Program-made: the position numbers and the translations under genes
From: Cytophaga sp051961495
GTDB taxonomy: Bacteria; Bacteroidota; Bacteroidia; Cytophagales; Cytophagaceae
DNA length: 7,272 bases
Reading direction: 5' to 3'
Assembly: GCF_051961495.1 (NCBI RefSeq)
Contig: NZ_JBQCDF010000020.1
Location: forward strand, 1 to 7,272
In this document: piece after piece, positions 1-6,574 of the stretch
How positions within the stretch are numbered: position 1 is the first letter of the stretch
How the letters are laid out: each line of letters opens with the position of its first letter
Notes under the pieces: generated by a model
Seen by the model: the letters and a program-made list of their open reading frames with translations, nothing else
Databases searched by the model: none
What the model was told of the DNA's origin: nothing

Positions 1-349
1 GTCTATACAAAATAGAAATAATACAAATATTAAATTCTATCATAATATCCTTAATAATATACTAAATTCATTCAATATTTAATATTTATAAGTAAAACTG
101 CTTATTTTTTTATGTATTTTTTACTACATTTTTAAATAAAAATAACAACATAGGGCTAATTTATATGCAAAAATGATCAAAAAACAAATTAAAACCTTTG
201 AATTGAACCTGTAAAAATCAAACTAAGGGTTGAAATAAAATAAAGAATCAAATATATAATTTTTCTACGTATAGAGCAGAGAATTCACATGATGTAACAA
301 CTGTTCCATATTTCTACATTAAATTGCCTTTGCATCAAATCTGACCTTT
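1..349. other. AT-rich intergenic region, no gene seen
   Basis: No credible coding frame lies in this stretch before the aldehyde dehydrogenase start. Base composition is extreme: 17 of the first 120 bases are G or C (about 14%). A weak terminator-like hairpin sits at 88-111. No convincing TTTG plus TAnnTTTG promoter pair was found close to the downstream gene, so its promoter is unassigned. Short AT inverted repeats occur but are expected by chance at this composition. Confidence 0.6.
88..111 (+). terminator. weak intrinsic terminator-like hairpin
   Basis: On the plus strand ATAAGTA (88-94) can pair with TGCTTAT (99-105), with one T-G wobble, around a four-base AAAC loop. Six T residues follow directly (106-111). 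The stem is short and AT-rich, so it would be weak. It could end a plus-strand gene lying left of the window. In this very AT-rich stretch chance is a serious alternative. Confidence 0.3.
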
Positions 350-1732
350 ATGCCATTTGCCAGCAACCCATTTACAGGAGAATTTATATACAATAAAGAC
401 TTCGATAGCTATACCGCCATACATACCAGCCTTCAAACAGCAGAAAGCGGATTTAAAATCTGGAGTAATTATTCCATCGAAAGTAAAAAGAACCATTTCA
501 ACAAACTGATTGCTTTAATGCAGGAGCAAAAAGAAGCTCTGGCAGCTCAAATAACCGTAGAAATGGGTAAACCCATTTCTGAAAGCATAGGAGAAATTGA
601 AAAGTGTATTGCAACAACACAGTGGTACATTGAACATATTGAACAGCTCATTCAGGTTCACAGAACAGAATTCCGGGATGAAGGTATCAACAGCTTTGTT
701 ACATTCGAACCTATAGGAACAATCTTAGGAATCATGCCCTGGAATTTCCCATTCTGGCAGGTATTCAGGTATGCTATACCCACTTTGTTCATGGGTAACA
801 CAACGCTTTTAAAACATGCACCTAATGTACAGATATGTGCTGCAAGCATGGAGAAATTATTTCGCGATGCAGATTTCCCTGCAGGTGTATTTCAAAATAT
901 TTTCGCTTCGACAGAAGACATTGAATTTATCATCGCTTCAAATACGATTAAAGCTGTAACATTGACAGGAAGCGAAAAAGCCGGACAAGCGGTAGCAGCG
1001 ATTGCAGGCAAACACATCAAAAAATGTGTACTGGAACTTGGAGGCAGCGATCCTTTTATTGTATTGGCCGATGCTCCTATTTCCCAAACTGTAACAGAGG
1101 CAATAAAAGGTCGCCTACAAAACAACGGGCAAAGCTGTATTGCCGCAAAACGTTTTATTATTCACGAACAATCTTATGATGCTTTTTTAAGCGAGCTTGC
1201 TTCATCTGTCGCAACTTTATCTATAGGAGACCCTATGCTTCCTGCAACGCAGCTAGGACCAATAGCACGCGAAGACCTGAAAGAAAATGTATCTCAACAG
1301 GTTTCCCAATTATTGGCTGCCGGAGCCTATGCTTATTATACCCATCCGTTTAATGATGCGAATTCAAATTTCTTTGCGCCAAGAATACTTGTGAATATTC
1401 CAACAGGCAGCCCGGTAAGATTTCAGGAATTATTCGGACCAGTATTCTGCTGCTATAAGTTTTCAAACGAAGACGAAGCCATTGCCATTGCCAATGAAAC
1501 AAGCTTTGGCCTGGGTGCAAGCATATGGACAAGCAATATAGAACATGGCATATCCCTGTCAAAAAAAATTGAATCAGGCGCGGTCTTCATTAATGATATT
1601 ACCCGCTCGGATGCGCGGGTACCATTCGGCGGAATAAAAAAATCCGGATATGGACGTGAACTTTCTTCTTTGGGTTTACTCGAATTCGTTAATATTAAAA
1701 CATGCTGGATAAACGAAACAAGATTTCACTGA
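350..1732 (+). CDS. NAD(P)-dependent aldehyde dehydrogenase, succinate-semialdehyde dehydrogenase (YneI/Sad) type
   Basis: Cytoplasmic enzyme that oxidises an aldehyde to the carboxylic acid with NAD(P)+; succinate semialdehyde is the likely substrate by family resemblance. The whole 460-residue ALDH fold is present, close to the roughly 460 residues usual for YneI/Sad. Visible motifs: PWNFPFWQ with the oxyanion Asn132; LLKHAPN with cofactor-contacting Lys155; TGSEKAGQ (206-213); LELGGSDPF with general base Glu229; NNGQSCIAAKR with nucleophile Cys263; QELFGPVF with Glu360; and PFGGIKKSGYGREL near the C-terminus. The KHAPN and LELGGSDPFIV forms resemble E. coli YneI. The NAD-selecting Glu of KPAE-type enzymes is replaced by Pro158, so cofactor choice is open. 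The ATG at 350 puts the usual NPxTGE segment at residues 6-11, supporting this start; no clear Shine-Dalgarno is seen. The gene appears monocistronic and converges on the protease gene with a 2-base gap. Confidence 0.93.
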   Translation: MPFASNPFTGEFIYNKDFDSYTAIHTSLQTAESGFKIWSNYSIESKKNHFNKLIALMQEQKEALAAQITVEMGKPISESIGEIEKCIATTQWYIEHIEQLIQVHRTEFRDEGINSFVTFEPIGTILGIMPWNFPFWQVFRYAIPTLFMGNTTLLKHAPNVQICAASMEKLFRDADFPAGVFQNIFASTEDIEFIIASNTIKAVTLTGSEKAGQAVAAIAGKHIKKCVLELGGSDPFIVLADAPISQTVTEAIKGRLQNNGQSCIAAKRFIIHEQSYDAFLSELASSVATLSIGDPMLPATQLGPIAREDLKENVSQQVSQLLAAGAYAYYTHPFNDANSNFFAPRILVNIPTGSPVRFQELFGPVFCCYKFSNEDEAIAIANETSFGLGASIWTSNIEHGISLSKKIESGAVFINDITRSDARVPFGGIKKSGYGRELSSLGLLEFVNIKTCWINETRFH

Positions 1733-1734
1733 TC

Positions 1735-2997
1735 TTATTTCGTGTAGGTATACATGAGTAATACATCAGGCGTAAAGCACAAAACAAAGATCACTAACGA
1801 AAGCCATCCCAATACTTTTCGTTTGAAATCAAGGGGCGTCTCATCTAAGGCCGGCGGATGCTGCACGCCAATAAAGCGGCTGATCAGAATCGCATATAAC
1901 AGCCAGCCATTCTTTCCGGTAATTTCAGGAAATATGAATTCCAGCAAACATTGCCCTGTAAATACGGCCAATGCCACGAGTACTACATTTATACTCCGTT
2001 CAAACATTCTTGAGAAAAGCATAAACAAAAATCCTACATATATAAAGCTAAATAACAACTGATCCGCAGGATTCGCGGTGAAGAAATTAATTTCCAGAGG
2101 ATTTACTTTAAACAATCCCAACCCTGCAATGAATACAAAAACGACAAACGCTGTTGTGGAAATTTTTTTATGCCATTCATACCCAAACAAGCCATAGATG
2201 ACATGTCCGCCATCGAGTTGGCCGATCGGAATTAAATTAAGTGCTGTAAAAAACAAAGCTAAATAAGCAGCAAATATAAACGGATAATGAAATAACTCGA
2301 ATTGGTTTGGGATCTTACCGCCCTGATAAGAGAATATTTTTTTAAATATCAGCAGCAATAAATTATCCCCTGCTGCAAACTCTGTAAATTCCGTTTCATA
2401 CTGTTTGACAGGTTCTTTCAATTCAGAATTCTGTTTTTTATTTTGTTCATAGTACAATGAATCCAGGTGATATTTTGCATCAACATACTTATCGCTTTGC
2501 GCTTTCAGATATTCATATCCATATACGTGTTCAGCATAATCATCGCCAAACACTGCATAATCAGGATGAATTTCATAGATATATTCTTTTTCCGGCAGGG
2601 TCGCAAAGCCATAAATCAGTAAAGCCAAAGCACCAACAAAGCCAGCTAAAGGCCCGGCAATGCCGATATCAAAAATCTGCTTGCGGGAATGAATGATACT
2701 TTTCATCCGGATGAATGCCCCGAATGTACCGAAGCTAGGTAAACCGGGAAAATAAAACGGAATATAGTATGGCAATGTAACATCAACCTTATACTTTTTG
2801 GCATAATAATAATGGCCAAATTCATGCATGGTCAATATGCCCAAAAAAGTTATTGAATAATATAATCCCGATAAAACAAAGTCCCATTCGGTCTTAGCTG
2901 GCGCTCCGGTCCACTGCGCTCCCGCCAGCGTTGTAGTTGCAAGCGTTAATATAAAGAGCAGAATATGAATGCTCAGTTGTTTGTATTTCTTAAGCAT
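1735..2997 (-). CDS. site-2 protease (M50) family intramembrane zinc metalloprotease
   Basis: Multi-pass membrane protein predicted to cleave substrates within or near the membrane. The zinc motif HEFGH (residues 58-62) lies in an early hydrophobic segment. The second catalytic motif, NLIPIGQLDGGH (254-265) with metal ligand Asp262, lies in a later one; the pair defines M50. A first hydrophobic helix spans about residues 7-25, and GIAGPLAGF (112-120) starts another. Further hydrophobic stretches follow at roughly 281-296, 312-330, 337-356, 363-376 and 396-416. There is no recognisable PDZ domain; instead residues about 135-215 form a polar, Tyr-rich insert between the two catalytic halves. 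At 420 residues it is larger than the minimal fold and recalls the EGY-like M50 branch. The start ATG overlaps the end of the HAD gene by 8 bases, indicating cotranscription and probably coupled translation. The substrate is unknown; regulated cleavage of a membrane-bound factor is only one possibility. Confidence 0.88.
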   Translation of the reverse strand: MLKKYKQLSIHILLFILTLATTTLAGAQWTGAPAKTEWDFVLSGLYYSITFLGILTMHEFGHYYYAKKYKVDVTLPYYIPFYFPGLPSFGTFGAFIRMKSIIHSRKQIFDIGIAGPLAGFVGALALLIYGFATLPEKEYIYEIHPDYAVFGDDYAEHVYGYEYLKAQSDKYVDAKYHLDSLYYEQNKKQNSELKEPVKQYETEFTEFAAGDNLLLLIFKKIFSYQGGKIPNQFELFHYPFIFAAYLALFFTALNLIPIGQLDGGHVIYGLFGYEWHKKISTTAFVVFVFIAGLGLFKVNPLEINFFTANPADQLLFSFIYVGFLFMLFSRMFERSINVVLVALAVFTGQCLLEFIFPEITGKNGWLLYAILISRFIGVQHPPALDETPLDFKRKVLGWLSLVIFVLCFTPDVLLMYTYTK

Positions 2998-3625
2998 GTT
3001 TCATCAATTCAATAAGCGTACTTTGTTCATCTACAAGTAGGGCATGAATGCCTGCTTGCTTTGCACCTGCAACATTATCAGCATTATCATCCAGAAAAAC
3101 AGTTTCCTGTTCTGTTAATTGCTTCTGCATTAAAACCGTTTTATAAATATCAACACCTGGCTTTATCAGACCCAGGTCATAGGAATACCATACTTTTTCA
3201 AATAGTTTTTCTAACCGGGATACCTGTGTATACTTATATAAGATCGCCTGAACTTCTGCAATATGAATAGGATTGGTGTTACTTAACAGAAACAAGCGAT
3301 ACGTAGAAGCAAGTTCCTGAATCCGTTTAATATGATCCATTGGAATTGGAAGTAATAAAGCATTCCATGCATCCGTGATCTGTTGATCTGAAATGGAAGA
3401 CGGAAGATTCAGCAACACACGTACACCGCATAAGAACTGATAATTTCCAATGATTCCTTTTTCAAAGTCTATAAACAAATTGCTCGATTTGTATCGTTGC
3501 TCGATCTCCTGAATGCTCAGTCCGGATAAAGAAGCAAATGCTTGAAATGTTAAGCTGAAATCAATGGGAATAATAACTGCTCCCAGATCCAGTATTATAT
3601 TTTTAATGTTTGAAAAGTCTTTCAT
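2990..3625 (-). CDS. HAD-superfamily hydrolase, YihX-like (subfamily IA) phosphatase
   Basis: Predicted cytoplasmic phosphatase of 211 residues, near the usual length for YihX-like HAD enzymes. Motif I is ILDLGAVIIPIDF with nucleophile Asp13; motif II is LLSNTNPIH with Ser115; motif III is the Lys155 of LIKPG; motif IV is FLDDNADNV with Asp179 and Asp180. An alpha-helical cap occupies about residues 25-95. The DLGxVI form of motif I and the SNTN, DLGxxKP and DDNADN blocks closely resemble E. coli YihX, an alpha-D-glucose-1-phosphate phosphatase, so a sugar phosphate is a reasonable substrate guess but is not shown. The Asp two residues after the nucleophile in classic DxD motifs is Gly15 here, as in YihX. 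It is the first gene of a two-gene unit with the M50 protease, with a promoter at 3643-3650 just after the tRNA terminator. Confidence 0.88.
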   Translation of the reverse strand: MKDFSNIKNIILDLGAVIIPIDFSLTFQAFASLSGLSIQEIEQRYKSSNLFIDFEKGIIGNYQFLCGVRVLLNLPSSISDQQITDAWNALLLPIPMDHIKRIQELASTYRLFLLSNTNPIHIAEVQAILYKYTQVSRLEKLFEKVWYSYDLGLIKPGVDIYKTVLMQKQLTEQETVFLDDNADNVAGAKQAGIHALLVDEQSTLIELMKHA

Positions 3626-3642
3626 GAATATAAATGCTGCAG

Positions 3643-3650
3643 CAAAGGTA
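3643..3650 (-). promoter_or_regulatory. Bacteroidota-type promoter (-7 box) for the HAD/M50 unit
   Basis: Read on the minus strand this is TACCTTTG, an exact match to the Bacteroidota -7 consensus TAnnTTTG. About 19-20 bases upstream the expected -33 TTTG position falls in the T run of the preceding terminator (TTTT or GTTT), a partial match. Transcription would start a few bases downstream, leaving a leader of roughly 10 bases before the HAD start at 3625. Confidence 0.55.
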
Positions 3651-3666
3651 GTACGGAATACAGCAA

Positions 3667-3693
3667 TAAAAAACCCCGCAAGATGCGGGGTTT
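3667..3693 (-). terminator. strong intrinsic terminator of the tRNA gene
   Basis: On the minus strand AAACCCCGC (3693-3685) pairs perfectly with GCGGGGTTT (3679-3671) around the five-base loop ATCTT, followed by further T residues to 3668. This gives a 9-bp stem with a six-T run at its 3' side. It begins three bases past the tRNA 3' end and ends the tRNA transcript before the HAD gene. The opposite strand has only a short T run, so activity toward the right is doubtful. Confidence 0.92.
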
Positions 3694-3696
3694 ACG

Positions 3697-3770
3697 TGGG
3701 CCCTGTTGGGATCGAACCAACGACCCCCTGATTATGAGTCAGATGCTCTAACCGTCTGAGCTAAGGGCCC
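3697..3770 (-). tRNA. tRNA with anticodon CAT (probably tRNA-Ile2; possibly elongator tRNA-Met)
   Basis: The minus strand folds into a full 74-base cloverleaf: acceptor GGGCCCT/AGGGCCC with discriminator A; D stem GCTC/GAGC; anticodon stem TCTGA/TCAGG with loop CTCATAA, so anticodon CAT; a five-base variable region; and T arm GTTGG-TTCGATC-CCAAC. CCA is not encoded (the next bases are CGT) and must be added enzymatically. A CAT anticodon fits elongator Met, initiator Met, or Ile2 whose C34 is changed to lysidine by TilS to read AUA. Base pair 1-72 is a normal G-C, against the initiator. The acceptor stem has C4-G69 and C5-G68, the pairs reported as TilS recognition elements in E. coli tRNA-Ile2 and absent from E. 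coli elongator Met, which favours Ile2. It is a single gene with its own promoter and terminator. Confidence 0.95.
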
Positions 3771-3799
3771 TGAAAGGAAATATTTTTCATTTCGGAGTG

Positions 3800-3831
3800 C
3801 AATGTTACTGAAATGCCTTGAATTTAGCAAA
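3800..3831 (-). promoter_or_regulatory. Bacteroidota-type promoter of the tRNA gene
   Basis: On the minus strand a TTTG -33 box (3831-3828) is followed after exactly 20 bases by TAACATTG (3807-3800), one mismatch from the -7 consensus TAnnTTTG. The expected start point lies a few bases further on, giving a leader of about 20-25 bases before the tRNA 5' end at 3770. Both box match and spacing fit the phylum's housekeeping sigma factor. Confidence 0.55.
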
Positions 3832-3917
3832 CAATCCCCTGAAGATTAATAAGTCCCAGTCTTCCGCATACCTACACTCCAAGTATAACAATTTGAACTT
3901 AAAGAACATCCGGCAAT

Positions 3918-4913
3918 TTATTGCAGCCAGGGCAGCCAGTTTTCGGGATGCTGCAGTATACGTCTGTTTTTATACAAACCAAGGATTTTACCCAAGCGCG
4001 CTTGCCGGTCCAGCAGAATATCTATTTTAAAATTTGCGGAAGCAAAAGGATATTTGATGTATCCGTTTAGTAAAAACAACAGTTCCCGTAACAATTGGCT
4101 CGTCCAGTTGAATGTTGAAGCTTTATTAAAAAGAATTTCATTTCTTTTTTCAATATAAGGAGTCAGCAAAACAGAACTGTAAGCAACTGCTTTTTTAAGT
4201 TTTTTCAGATATGAAAACGTGAGACGATTAGCGGCAAGTACATGTGTAAAGTGTAGTCTTTCATTATAATGTATCGTAAACCCAATCAGTGAAAATGCAT
4301 AGCCGAGTTCATTGTCTTCGCCTGAAAGCAGTGATTTACCCGTTCTGCCCGAGAGTGTGTATTGAAACCCTGCTTGCTGTAATTCCTTGTATGCATGCAT
4401 GCGCATGAAACAACCTGCACCGTATACAAATCCACGCTCTATGGTAATATCTTTGCTGCAGGCAGCTTGTGCCCCTACCGCATATTGGTATGCATAGCGG
4501 TCGAACCAATCAGGGGCTTGTATATCCATCCGTGCCTGCCCTTTTCCTCCAAGCAAAGCAATTGACGCATCTACAGCCATTGCATCAAAACCCAATTGGA
4601 TGTAGTCAGCATTCAAAAGATTATCATCATCACAAAACAATATAATATCATAGACAGCAGCTTGAATGCCTGCCTGACGGGCAAAACTTAAACCAGGAGT
4701 TTTTTCTTGTACTATCCGCATCTCAACAGGCTTGTCAAGCGCTTTCCAGCACTGTTCTGCCACTGCAGCAGTATTATCTGAAGAAGCATTATCCACCAGG
4801 ATCAATTCCCACTTCAAAGAAGCTAAAACAATCTGCCTGGAAAGATACGTCAGTGTTTCCGGCAATATATGTGCACTATTATGACAGCAGATAATGACAC
4901 TTACTCCATTCAT
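3918..4913 (-). CDS. family 2 (GT-A) glycosyltransferase
   Basis: Predicted cytoplasmic, possibly membrane-associated, enzyme that transfers a sugar from a nucleotide-sugar donor to a glycan or lipid-linked acceptor. The N-terminal GT-A fold is clear: VSVIICCHN (4-12), the LILVDNASSDNT block (37-48) with Asp41, PGLSFARQAGI (73-83), and the metal-binding DxD-type motif CDDDN (94-98). GAGCFMR (165-171) lies in the acceptor region, and the GED at 198-200 is the likely catalytic-base motif. The C-terminal part (about 235-331) is basic and partly hydrophobic, as in related 331-residue-class enzymes. The start ATG at 4913 directly precedes the first beta strand, as expected. The gene is transcribed away from the flippase, with 121 bases between the starts. 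Donor and acceptor cannot be read from the sequence; the neighbours suggest surface polysaccharide, O-antigen or similar. Confidence 0.9.
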   Translation of the reverse strand: MNGVSVIICCHNSAHILPETLTYLSRQIVLASLKWELILVDNASSDNTAAVAEQCWKALDKPVEMRIVQEKTPGLSFARQAGIQAAVYDIILFCDDDNLLNADYIQLGFDAMAVDASIALLGGKGQARMDIQAPDWFDRYAYQYAVGAQAACSKDITIERGFVYGAGCFMRMHAYKELQQAGFQYTLSGRTGKSLLSGEDNELGYAFSLIGFTIHYNERLHFTHVLAANRLTFSYLKKLKKAVAYSSVLLTPYIEKRNEILFNKASTFNWTSQLLRELLFLLNGYIKYPFASANFKIDILLDRQARLGKILGLYKNRRILQHPENWLPWLQ

Positions 4914-4937
4914 TTTACTTTCACCGGTATTTTCTTT

Positions 4938-4970
4938 TCAACTTACTTAAATTATATCAAATGAACCAAA
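4938..4970 (-). promoter_or_regulatory. possible promoter of the glycosyltransferase gene
   Basis: On the minus strand TTTG (4970-4967) is followed after 21 bases by TAAGTTGA (4945-4938), which matches four of six fixed positions of TAnnTTTG. The position would give a leader of about 20 bases before the ATG at 4913. The weak -7 match makes this tentative. Confidence 0.25.
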
Positions 4971-5021
4971 CAGCAGTCAATTTATAACGTATAGCCGGAA
5001 ATAGATCTGTTATAATAGTGT

Positions 5022-5029
5022 TATATTTG
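5022..5029 (+). promoter_or_regulatory. -7 promoter box just before the flippase start
   Basis: TATATTTG matches the Bacteroidota -7 consensus TAnnTTTG exactly and ends five bases before the ATG at 5035. No TTTG is found at the usual -33 distance (near 4998-5001). If it is used, transcription would begin at or next to the start codon, giving a leaderless or nearly leaderless message. A TATAAT lies at 5011-5016 but has no matching upstream box. Confidence 0.4.
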
Positions 5030-5034
5030 AAATT

Positions 5035-6567
5035 ATGCGTACAAAACATGCTATTAATAATATCCTGCTCCAAACCATTACGCTGGTCTCCGGCATCATA
5101 TTATATTTTTTTCTGACACCCTATATTGTCAGAACCCTCGGCAATGAAGTATACGGAATTAATCAGCTCTTATTACAAACGGTAGGTTACTTTGGAATTG
5201 CAGAATTAGGGGTAGGCCTCTCATTATCTGTTTTATTATACCGGGAATTGGTAGATAATCATATTGACAATATCAATGCATTGCTTTCTGCGGCACAACG
5301 CATATATATGATCATTGGCGGTAGCATTGCTTTTGTTGGCCTTATCTTTTCTTTTTTCATAAACAGTATCTTTTCCATCCCCGATCAATATGCCAGCGCA
5401 ACTCATATTGCTTTTCTACTCTACATTGCTTCTGCTGCCCTTACTTATTTTTTCAGTGTACCGGGAATATTATTGAACACTTCACAACGCGGATATAAAA
5501 CTTATTTATTTCAGTTATTAAAACCGTTTTTAACATACGGCGCTTATGTAGTATTGGTTTACTATGGCTTTTCAATTGTTGGCATTGCAGCAGCTTCCTT
5601 TGCAGTAGCAGCCTGGTATCTACTGGGTACAAACAGGAAGGCGCGTCAGGAATTCCCATGGATGAATATCTGGCAGCAGGAAAAAAACTATGCGATCCTA
5701 AAAACCAGTAAGTATGTTTTCATTGAAAAATTATTAATGCTTGTCCTTTTTCAAACAGACATTATCTTAATTTCTTATTTCTTAGGCGTAGACCATGTTG
5801 CAGGCTATGCGCTATACACGGTATTTTTTTATTATATGAAAGAGTTGATTATTATAAGCAGCAATAATATTATTAACGGCTCTGGAGAATTGTATCAAAA
5901 AGGTGAAATCAATAAAGTCTACCAGCTTTGGCGGGATTCAATGAGCATTGCTTTCTTTGTAGCTATCCATGTTTGTACAGGCCTCTATTTCCTGTTTCCA
6001 TATTTCTTTAAACTCTGGATCAGTGAATCATTGCTCCTATCAAACACCGTATTATTATTTTTCACTATAAATCTTTTCTACATCATTACGCTCCATCCGA
6101 CTGTAACCATACTTGGTTCCCAAAACTATTATCAAAAACGGATAAAAGGTTCTGTTGCAGAAATAATAGTAAACATTTTTCTTTCCTGCATACTCATTCC
6201 GCATATGGGCGTATTGGGGGCACTTATAGGCACTGCAGCCGGGCATTACCTGGTTAATGCATGGTTTATTCCGATGCTCTTTTTTCAATCAATCCGTCAA
6301 TCATTTTCTCATTACTTTTTTATATGCCTGAGATATCTCGGTATGCTTATGATTGTTGGTACAGCAAATTATTTTTATTTCACTTATGTAGTGGTACCGT
6401 TATTAAAAAATATAGAAACATGGTTTGAATTGATTGCTGCAGGTTTGCTCTTTTTATTATTTACCTTTCCCTTATGTGTATTGCTTTACAAAATATTTGA
6501 CACAAACTTTAATCAGGTAATGCTCCGGGTACGGGGAATTATTTATTTAATGAATCCTAAAAAATAA
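5035..6567 (+). CDS. Wzx-like polysaccharide flippase (oligosaccharide transporter, MOP superfamily)
   Basis: Inner-membrane protein predicted to flip a lipid-linked oligosaccharide from the cytoplasmic to the periplasmic face for polymer or O-antigen assembly. Its 510 residues contain about 14 hydrophobic segments, near residues 10-30, 43-68, 88-112, 122-146, 158-178, 180-200, 228-250, 255-280, 304-326, 335-360, 373-393, 394-416, 430-452 and 464-486, the pattern and length of Wzx/PST transporters. The N-terminal segment with LTPYIVRTLGNEVYG (27-41) is characteristic of the family, where this loop follows the first helix. GVLGALIGTAAGHYLVNAW (392-410) resembles the conserved later helix pair. 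The start places the first helix at residue 10, so no upstream extension is needed. It diverges from the glycosyltransferase and converges on the methyltransferase with a 7-base gap. Substrate specificity is unknown. Confidence 0.9.
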   Translation: MRTKHAINNILLQTITLVSGIILYFFLTPYIVRTLGNEVYGINQLLLQTVGYFGIAELGVGLSLSVLLYRELVDNHIDNINALLSAAQRIYMIIGGSIAFVGLIFSFFINSIFSIPDQYASATHIAFLLYIASAALTYFFSVPGILLNTSQRGYKTYLFQLLKPFLTYGAYVVLVYYGFSIVGIAAASFAVAAWYLLGTNRKARQEFPWMNIWQQEKNYAILKTSKYVFIEKLLMLVLFQTDIILISYFLGVDHVAGYALYTVFFYYMKELIIISSNNIINGSGELYQKGEINKVYQLWRDSMSIAFFVAIHVCTGLYFLFPYFFKLWISESLLLSNTVLLFFTINLFYIITLHPTVTILGSQNYYQKRIKGSVAEIIVNIFLSCILIPHMGVLGALIGTAAGHYLVNAWFIPMLFFQSIRQSFSHYFFICLRYLGMLMIVGTANYFYFTYVVVPLLKNIETWFELIAAGLLFLLFTFPLCVLLYKIFDTNFNQVMLRVRGIIYLMNPKK

Positions 6568-6574
6568 AAGGTTA

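Noticed and set aside
25..87. 11-base inverted repeat (25-35 with 77-87)
   Set aside because: It is composed only of A and T in a stretch of about 14% GC, with a 41-base gap, so chance explains it.
1754..2062. 102-codon plus-strand open frame
   Set aside because: It lies wholly antisense to the well-supported M50 protease gene, and its translation shows no domain or coherent character.
3697..3770. tRNA as an integration site for a genomic island
   Set aside because: No integrase gene and no duplicated tRNA 3' end were seen on either side, and the terminator directly after the tRNA is intact.
3771..3917. Terminator for the glycosyltransferase in the gap before the tRNA
   Set aside because: Only weak 4-5 base inverted matches without a T run were found; no convincing hairpin.
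3818..4030. 70-codon plus-strand open frame running from the tRNA/glycosyltransferase gap into the glycosyltransferase gene
   Set aside because: It overlaps the glycosyltransferase 3' end antisense and the tRNA promoter, and shows no protein family signature.
4391..4406. Alternating ATGCATGCATGC palindrome
   Set aside because: It lies inside the glycosyltransferase coding region and is explained by Met/His/Ala codons; no partner copy or flanking structure was seen.
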